Positions 31,884-35,843 of a DNA stretch of 35,843 nucleotides are shown in pieces. The DNA comes from a virus. Made by a program: the position numbers and the translations under genes. Every line of letters starts with the position of its first letter. Position 1 is the first letter of the stretch. Under the pieces are notes generated by a model that made no database searches, was not told the origin of the DNA, and was given only the letters and a program-made list of their open reading frames with translations. Location of the stretch: the IMG/VR virus record IMGVR_UViG_3300029309_000126, positions 1 through 35,843 of that record; one strand, written 5' to 3'.

Positions 31884-32091
31884 CTGCCATCTCCATCGTT
31901 AAAGTAGCGAGGGCGGCCAGTTTGTCTTGCGCGCTGCCCCATTTTGAAAGCGCCTGATCCATTTCTTGCAAAAGACCCGGATGTTCACCGATGCCAGCAG
32001 GACGATCAAAGTAAACTTGGAATACAAACTCTGCATCTGCCATCTCCGCTAAGTACTTGTGTCGCAAGGCTTCTATTGCTAATTTGTGCAT
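31840..32091 (-). CDS. 83-aa hypothetical, first gene after an internal promoter
   Basis: The product is helical and acidic (HKLAIEALRHKYLAEMADAE, VYFDRPAGIGEHPGLL, then a second helix and an acidic tail). I have the impression of a conserved marine phage family but no assigned function. AGGAG lies in a good place upstream, behind the promoter at 32112-32140. Confidence 0.55.
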   Translation of the reverse strand: MHKLAIEALRHKYLAEMADAEFVFQVYFDRPAGIGEHPGLLQEMDQALSKWGSAQDKLAALATLTMEMADAEEEEPTLFDSLD

Positions 32092-32111
32092 AATAACTCC
32101 TGACTATACAC

Positions 32112-32140
32112 ATTGTACCACAAATACATAAAATTTACAA
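32112..32140 (-). promoter_or_regulatory. Sigma70-like promoter inside virion block
   Basis: On the minus strand TTGTAA (32135-32140), a 17-nt AT-rich spacer and TACAAT (32112-32117, five of six) lie in the 55-nt gap 32092-32146, one of the few gaps in this block. It would drive the tail genes to the left, separately from the lysis genes. Confidence 0.6.
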
Positions 32141-32146
32141 GAAAAA

Positions 32147-32578
32147 TCATAGTTTGCCCTGCATGTGTAAGATCAACAATATGCCAGCAGCAAAGACACT
32201 GGCTAACACAATCAAGACAAATGTTATGATAGCCACTTCGACATGATGTTTGTGTTTTCGTATCCGCTCTTCTTCTGCCTCTCTCCGAGCAACCCGCGCC
32301 TTCGCTTGAAAGCGTTGCCAGTCGCCCCACAGTCCGGGGCGGCCAGCATAGATCATTATCTGTTTCAGTTGTTCTTCTTGTTCGCGTATCTGTTCGAGAG
32401 CCATAAACTCTTCGAGATCAGAGCCACCACCCTTTTTCTGTGCTTTTCTCTGTAGTTGTTCTTTTGCTCCTACAAAATTGGCAATCGCCTTACCAGCACT
32501 GGCAATCTCCTTGCCGTTCTGGACAGCACTCTTGATCACAGCAAAGGCGGCGTTTGCGGCAGCGAGTTCGGCAAGCAT
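32147..32578 (-). CDS. 143-aa coiled-coil protein with C-terminal membrane helix
   Basis: The N-terminus is Ala-rich (LAELAAANAAFAVIKSAV). The middle is a charged helix (EQEEQLKQIMIYAGRPGLWG, then RVARREAEEERIRKHKHH). The C-terminus is one strong membrane helix (VAIITFVLIVLASVFAAGIL). It probably anchors in the inner membrane with the bulk in the cytoplasm. It neighbours the lysis genes and could be a lysis accessory, but this is only position-based. Confidence 0.55.
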   Translation of the reverse strand: MLAELAAANAAFAVIKSAVQNGKEIASAGKAIANFVGAKEQLQRKAQKKGGGSDLEEFMALEQIREQEEQLKQIMIYAGRPGLWGDWQRFQAKARVARREAEEERIRKHKHHVEVAIITFVLIVLASVFAAGILLILHMQGKL

Positions 32579-32766
32579 TAGTAGACTCGTACTTTATCAT
32601 TTACTAGTTTCGGTAGGCAGTACGCCGTAACCGTTCGACCTTGTTCGTGTAGCTTTTGTGCGTACCACTTGCACTCTCGTAGGTCGCGAAAGTACAAATC
32701 GTTGCTGACCAGACGCTTATCATCCCCCAGCCCAAGAAAGACAAACAGGAGAAAGGCGTGCTGCAT
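32578..32766 (-). CDS. 62-aa hypothetical with hydrophobic N-terminus and two cysteines
   Basis: The product opens with HAFLLFVFLG, a short hydrophobic segment, followed by an aromatic and charged part with REC and AYCLP. It may be a small alpha/beta fold or an exported peptide; conserved small proteins like it recur in marine phages. It resembles the 66-aa gene at 1862-2062 in layout. The stop shares a base with the next start. Confidence 0.55.
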   Translation of the reverse strand: MQHAFLLFVFLGLGDDKRLVSNDLYFRDLRECKWYAQKLHEQGRTVTAYCLPKLVNDKVRVY

Positions 32767-32975
32767 TAGTCTCTGTAACCGCCCCCTGCTTTTTTGTAAG
32801 CTGCCGCAAGCATCTGGGCTTTACGCGCCGACCACTGACCCGGGCGTCCGCCCTTGCCACCGGCCTTGATGCGATTGAAAAGACGCTTTCTCATTGCAGG
32901 CTTGGTGTAGTTGCCAGCCTCGTTGACGCGGCTCTTGGTCTTTTTCTTAGGCTTGGATGGTTTGCGAGGGGCCAT
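32766..32975 (-). CDS. 69-aa basic protein with conserved SARKAQ motif
   Basis: The start is placed at ATG 32975, which overlaps the lysozyme stop (TGATG). The product begins APRKPSKPKKKTKSRVNEAG, continues GNYTKPAMRKRLFNRIKAGG and ends GQWSARKAQMLAAAYKKAGG. This arrangement recurs in many aquatic phages and is strongly basic. Function unknown; DNA binding in the virion is a guess. Confidence 0.65.
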   Translation of the reverse strand: MAPRKPSKPKKKTKSRVNEAGNYTKPAMRKRLFNRIKAGGKGGRPGQWSARKAQMLAAAYKKAGGGYRD

Positions 32976-33490
32976 CAGAACTCTCCCCTCTTCATGGCGT
33001 CCGAGAGCTTTGTCGCCCGGGATTTTACTTGCCGCGCCCAACGCGAATCGAGCATCTCAAGGGATGCGGTGTCGAAGTTGCCTGCCTCGATAGCAGCCCA
33101 CATCTTCTTGAATTTGCAGAGGCGTGGCACGCCCATATTGAATGCCATGTCCATCACAATCAGTTGCCGTACTGCGTCGAGGTCGTACACACAAGGCTTG
33201 GCCCGTGTCAGTTCGTTCTCTACGATTGCAATGTCATTGGTAGCGAGGTAATACGCATCCGCTTCTGTTATGCCGTGTTCGTAAACCGCATCTATGGAGG
33301 GAATATCCATGTAATCAAGTTCTTCTTTACTAATCCCCCGACCTTCTAAATTGCGCCCGATACCTATGGTGTCGATGCCGAGAGTGTCTTTGTATACAGT
33401 AAGAACCAAGCCTTCGTGCTGTCTCACCTTCTCTACAAATGTATTTAGGTCGTACTTCATTCCGCGTTTTATGTTATTTGCATTCATCAT
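32975..33490 (-). CDS. Endolysin, T4-type lysozyme (GH24)
   Basis: The 171-aa product has the GH24 catalytic triad with T4 spacing: E26 in RQHEG, D35 in YKD, T41 in GIDTIGIG (E-x8-D-x5-T). A conserved DMAFNMG element lies in the middle. There is no clear signal peptide, so export through a holin is expected. The genes just upstream encode two small membrane proteins, forming a lysis cassette. It cleaves peptidoglycan at the end of infection. Confidence 0.9.
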   Translation of the reverse strand: MMNANNIKRGMKYDLNTFVEKVRQHEGLVLTVYKDTLGIDTIGIGRNLEGRGISKEELDYMDIPSIDAVYEHGITEADAYYLATNDIAIVENELTRAKPCVYDLDAVRQLIVMDMAFNMGVPRLCKFKKMWAAIEAGNFDTASLEMLDSRWARQVKSRATKLSDAMKRGEF

Positions 33491-33696
33491 TCTTTTGCCT
33501 CATGTCCCATCCACACCGCAAACGCACCTGTCATGGCTCCCGTCACCACACTTACAAGTGCTGCCTGTTGGCTTGTCGGGTCTGGTATCGCCATGAACCA
33601 CTCCACTACGCGCCACGCTGAGATCGACATCCCCAACATCATCAAACGGGGGAGTATCCTCCACCGTAGTATTCTTTCCATAGTGACTTCGGCCAT
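33487..33696 (-). CDS. Small membrane protein, holin candidate, 69 aa
   Basis: Two hydrophobic segments follow a basic N-terminus (ILRWRILPRLMML): MLGMSISAWRVVEWFMA and ALVSVVTGAMTGAFAVWMG. The gene overlaps the lysozyme start by 4 nt. Size, topology and position fit a class II holin or antiholin. It is separated by 2 nt from the second membrane protein upstream. Confidence 0.65.
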   Translation of the reverse strand: MAEVTMERILRWRILPRLMMLGMSISAWRVVEWFMAIPDPTSQQAALVSVVTGAMTGAFAVWMGHEAKE

Positions 33697-33698
33697 GC

Positions 33699-34082
33699 TT
33701 ACCTCTTTCCAAAGAACTTAGTAGCGCTACGAACGCCAAATGAGGCAGCAACGATAATCCCCAGAGAATATTGATACCATTGCGGCATAGCTTCGAGTTG
33801 TGCAAATCCATTAGCTACTACTCCTTCCATGCCCGGTATAAACGCAAGAATCAGTGGCACTGAAAACAAAATAACCAGCCACTCGTCTTTCCACGATGAC
33901 TGGCTTCCACGTGCCATTTCTAAATCCCACTCAAGTTCCCCCGTGGCTTTCTTTTCCATGATGGTCGCTTCAGCTTTCGCTCGTGCGACTCTGGCCCCTG
34001 TTTCGGCCTTTGTTTTCTCGACCTTACCCTCTAGCCATGTACCAGCTAAATTGGCTATCGGGCCGATCAGCGCAGTTAGCAT
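33699..34082 (-). CDS. Holin of the gene-transfer-agent 3TM type
   Basis: The 127-aa product starts at ATG 34082 behind GAGG; GTG 34088 is an alternative. It has an N-terminal amphipathic part (LTALIGPIANLAGTWLEG), a charged helix, then SWKDEWLVILFSVPLILAFI and a second hydrophobic segment (WYQYSLGIIVAASFGV). This order with the SxKDE entry is typical of the 3TM holins linked to gene-transfer-agent release (PF11351, from memory). It should open the membrane for the endolysin. Confidence 0.7.
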   Translation of the reverse strand: MLTALIGPIANLAGTWLEGKVEKTKAETGARVARAKAEATIMEKKATGELEWDLEMARGSQSSWKDEWLVILFSVPLILAFIPGMEGVVANGFAQLEAMPQWYQYSLGIIVAASFGVRSATKFFGKR

Positions 34083-34360
34083 TTCCACCTCTTCCGCGCC
34101 TGTCTAAGGCGGCTATTCGGATTCTTTGCAGCCTTCGGAAACTTTTTCATCTGTCCAGCAGAACGCGCACAGAACGACTTACGCCGCTTGGCATCCTTGC
34201 TTCCGGGTTTGACTTTGCCAGTGACTGCAGTCTTCAGTTTAGAACCGGGGTTCTTACGGCGATACGCAGCCACTCCGGCTTTAGTCATACCAGCCCCTGC
34301 TTTCGTTGGCCGAAAGTTCTTTTTGTTACGGGCGGGCATGTTGTCGGCTTTGCGTGCCAC
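34076..34360 (-). CDS. 94-aa basic protein, DUF6321-like
   Basis: The product contains GAGMTKAGVAAYRRKNPGSK, then GKVKPGSKDAKRRKSFCARS and a C-terminus ending SRLRQARKRWKC. The repeating A-G-V-A-A-Y-R-R and S-F-C-A-R-S-A-G elements recur in many aquatic phages, and I recall the family as DUF6321. It is extremely basic. GTG 34360 overlaps the previous stop (TAGTG); ATG 34339 is an alternative. Binding of packaged DNA is plausible but unproven. Confidence 0.7.
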   Translation of the reverse strand: MARKADNMPARNKKNFRPTKAGAGMTKAGVAAYRRKNPGSKLKTAVTGKVKPGSKDAKRRKSFCARSAGQMKKFPKAAKNPNSRLRQARKRWKC

Positions 34361-34491
34361 TACCGTTTTCCTTTATGTCCTAAAACCTTTTGAAGAGATT
34401 TAGCTTGTCCAGAGTGTGCCTTAACAGCCTTTTTTAAGCCTTTTACGACTTTCTTCACTCGGGTTTTATTTCTACGTGTGAGATGGGGCAT
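34360..34491 (-). CDS. 43-aa very basic protein
   Basis: A complete frame runs from ATG 34491 to TAG 34360-34362. About a third of the residues are Lys or Arg (HLTRRNKTRVKKVVKGLKKA). A histone-tail-like amphipathic helix is likely. The start shares a base with the previous stop (TAATG). Not recognised as a named family. Confidence 0.6.
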   Translation of the reverse strand: MPHLTRRNKTRVKKVVKGLKKAVKAHSGQAKSLQKVLGHKGKR

Positions 34492-34640
34492 TACCTTTTC
34501 CTTGAAGTTTGTGCAGCACGCCTGAAGTTGCCGGAAGTTGGTGCGCCCTTGCTACCCGGCTTACGCATCTTCTCGCCGCTACCGGCTTTGATGCGACGTT
34601 TCTTGGCTGCAATGTTGGCATATAGTCCGCGACGTGCCAT
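34491..34640 (-). CDS. 49-aa conserved basic phage protein
   Basis: The product reads ARRGLYANIAAKKRRIKAGS, then GEKMRKPGSKGAPTSGNF and a basic end. The GLYANI...KAGSGEKMRKPGSKGAPT pattern is common in marine phages, including cyanophages, next to structural genes. It is short and cationic, without hydrophobic parts. Function is unknown. Confidence 0.65.
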   Translation of the reverse strand: MARRGLYANIAAKKRRIKAGSGEKMRKPGSKGAPTSGNFRRAAQTSRKR

Positions 34641-34644
34641 CTGA

Positions 34645-34926
34645 CTACGCCTTTACGAGCTTGTAGCCCTTTTTCTTGGCAGCAGCACGGATCGATGCAA
34701 GGGTCATTGCACCACCACGTTTAGTCCCCTTTGCCTTGCCACCGTTTTTCATCGCCATTCTAGCGCCGCCACGCTTACCGCCTTTAGCCATGCCTTTAGC
34801 TTTCATAGCCTTACCGCCGTTACGCATGATTCTGCGACCGCCGCGCATACCGCCCTTTGCCATACCTTTAGCTTTGGTCTTGCCGCCGCGCTTCATGCCT
34901 TTACTCTTCTTCGTCATCTTCTTCAT
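34645..34926 (-). CDS. 93-aa Lys/Gly/Met repeat protein, protamine-like
   Basis: ATG 34926 has GGAGAG just upstream and overlaps the 229-aa gene by 26 nt. The first 75 residues are repeats of KAKGMAKGG and RGG with almost no acidic residues. The C-terminus (LASIRAAAKKKGYKLVKA) looks like a short helix. The composition is that of DNA-condensing proteins such as protamines. It lies just downstream of the presumed capsid and 229-aa genes, so it may be packaged. Confidence 0.65.
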   Translation of the reverse strand: MKKMTKKSKGMKRGGKTKAKGMAKGGMRGGRRIMRNGGKAMKAKGMAKGGKRGGARMAMKNGGKAKGTKRGGAMTLASIRAAAKKKGYKLVKA

Positions 34927-35590
34927 AATCGCTCTCCGCATAGAGGTTGTCGAATACCCGTGCCGTGTCACTTACATAGTTCGGGTCTTGTTTCGAGTGG
35001 TGGACCCACTGACTAGGAGTGAAATCCGGTGGGCCATCGCCCGTTACAAACCACGCTGGGTTCGTTACTCGCACTCTGTTGTTTGGTAGGGCAACAATGT
35101 TACCTGTCCAGCTACCAGCATCCATGAGTTCGAGTACGTGACTCTGTTTGTGTTGCGCTGGATCGTCCGCTACTTCAGTGTCTGTGTAATCAACAGTGAA
35201 GTAGTATTTAGCCGGATAAAATTCACCGTCTATCTTTGCCAACCATGGGCAGGGTGTACCTCTGTTGAGTACAAATACTGAGTGATGATGTGACTGACAG
35301 TCCCACGGCTGTGCCAAATAAGTAGGAATAGGTTCAGGCCATTCATCGAAGGGTGTATCTCCTACTAGGGCTGTGAGGGGCATACGTGCCCACATCGCTC
35401 CGCCGTGTACGTTTTCTTCTTCATCGCATCCCGTAAATAAGACTTGGAATGACAGGGTACGCATAGGCAGGGTAGTTACCCCAATCACCATTGCGTGTAA
35501 AAATTCACCGTGATATCTGTCGTGACCTGTAGTGTATTCTCTCCGCACCCACGCTTTGAAGTACGGAATATTACTTGTGATGTAATTCAT
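34901..35590 (-). CDS. 229-aa protein of unknown function next to the capsid locus
   Basis: The product is rich in aromatic, His, Pro and acidic residues (YFKAWVRREYTTGHDRYHG, PTYLAQPWDCQSHHHSVFVL, ITNPAWFVTGDG-like C-terminal part) and ends in an acidic run (SDYEEDDEEE). Mixed beta structure is likely. Such proteins sit beside capsid genes in some marine phages. I cannot name a function. It has its own promoter and a structured leader. Confidence 0.55.
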   Translation of the reverse strand: MNYITSNIPYFKAWVRREYTTGHDRYHGEFLHAMVIGVTTLPMRTLSFQVLFTGCDEEENVHGGAMWARMPLTALVGDTPFDEWPEPIPTYLAQPWDCQSHHHSVFVLNRGTPCPWLAKIDGEFYPAKYYFTVDYTDTEVADDPAQHKQSHVLELMDAGSWTGNIVALPNNRVRVTNPAWFVTGDGPPDFTPSQWVHHSKQDPNYVSDTARVFDNLYAESDYEEDDEEE

Positions 35591-35632
35591 CAGGAACGCT
35601 CCTATGGGATTTACCCCGGCAAGGGGTTCCTG

Positions 35633-35661
35633 CTTGTATCATGTAATTAAAGAAGTGTCAA
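35633..35661 (-). promoter_or_regulatory. Sigma70-like promoter overlapping the terminator
   Basis: On the minus strand TTGACA (35656-35661), a 17-nt spacer and TACAAG (35633-35638, four of six) point to the 229-aa gene. The -35 box is the outer part of the terminator's 3' arm. This gives the downstream cationic and lysis genes a start independent of the capsid transcript. Confidence 0.55.
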
Positions 35662-35684
35662 GGGGGCAAGACGCCCCCCTGACA
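35656..35684 (-). terminator. Rho-independent terminator after the capsid-side gene
   Basis: On the minus strand a 12-bp GC-rich stem (TGTCAGGGGGGC / GCCCCCTTGACA, one G-U wobble) with a 5-nt loop follows the stop codon at 35692 by 7 nt and is followed by CTTCTTTAATT. On the plus strand the wobble becomes an A-C mismatch, so leftward use is favoured. Confidence 0.75.
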
Positions 35685-35691
35685 TGTTTTA

Positions 35692-35843
35692 TTACGTTCC
35701 AGTCGAAACGGTAGCAGACTCAACAGGATTCTGCGACACGTCGCACAGGACGGCGTGTACACGGAAGCGCAGTGCAGTCGTACCGGATGATCCGGCGTCA
35801 AGCACAGTCACCTGAACAGAGTCAGCAGAAGTGACCATGTTGT
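35692..35843 (-). CDS. C-terminal end of a structural protein, possibly major capsid
   Basis: Only the last 50 codons are inside the window, ending SQNPVESATVSTGT and the stop TAA at 35692-35694. The visible part alternates strands with small residues (SVQVTVLDAGSSGTTALRFR). A strong terminator directly follows, as is usual for highly expressed capsid genes. Capsid identity is inferred from position only. The start is outside the window. Confidence 0.45.
   Translation of the reverse strand, partial: NMVTSADSVQVTVLDAGSSGTTALRFRVHAVLCDVSQNPVESATVSTGT

Noticed and set aside
1-35843. tRNA genes, integrase or insertion sequences
   Set aside because: I found no cloverleaf-like segment, recombinase motif or terminal inverted repeats with a transposase anywhere in the window.

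Overview
The window looks like a fragment of a lytic, short-tailed (podovirus-type) marine phage genome, probably of an alphaproteobacterial host. It is close in gene content to the group typified by the SAR116 phage HMO-2011. The main reasons are a family A DNA polymerase with a DnaJ-type zinc finger inserted ahead of the palm, a T7-like primase, helicase and endonuclease I set, an adenosylcobalamin-dependent ribonucleotide reductase, and a leftward virion module with T7/P22-like tail-tube and nozzle proteins. No integrase, tRNA, terminase, portal or complete capsid gene is visible. Both ends cut through genes, so the true genome is longer than the window. The host assignment is inference from gene content only.

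Layout. (1) About 1-2358, minus strand: a run of small early-type genes. It starts at a ribbon-helix-helix regulator and a basic 46-aa protein behind a good sigma70-like promoter (2392-2420), continues to a terminator (1525-1559), and restarts with a LexA-type winged-helix protein and several tiny membrane or unknown proteins. It ends in a DnaJ-like zinc-finger protein cut by the window edge. (2) 2450-12553, plus strand: the replication and nucleotide block. In order it holds primase, DnaB-like helicase, separate 3'-5' exonuclease, polymerase, a putative ssDNA-binding protein, a Cas4/RecB-like exonuclease, endonuclease I, a DUF3310 protein, class II RNR, two tiny genes and a PD-(D/E)XK nuclease. 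(3) 12540-35843, minus strand: the virion and lysis block. Transcription runs from the right edge: a structural (perhaps capsid) C-terminus, a terminator fused to a promoter, a 229-aa protein, a cluster of very basic small proteins, holins and a GH24 lysozyme, then a second promoter (32112-32140). After it come small structural proteins, a tail-spike candidate, a repeat protein, tail tube and nozzle, fibre proteins, and the large internal (ejection) proteins of 767 and 1545 aa.

Genes are packed tightly. Most neighbours overlap by 1-50 nt or are separated by a few bases, so translational coupling is likely throughout. No gene-free stretch reaches 300 nt. The replication and virion blocks run into each other tail to tail, with a 14-nt overlap of coding ends and no visible terminator.

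The most notable signals beyond gene content are these: a strong excess of the palindrome CGTACG in the first 26 kb and none seen in the last 9.7 kb; two places where a terminator runs directly into a promoter; a relic of a second LexA-like gene copy upstream of the present one; a perfect 12-bp inverted repeat across a gene end; two separate uses of a DnaJ-type zinc finger; and an unusual concentration of tiny cationic proteins in the virion block.
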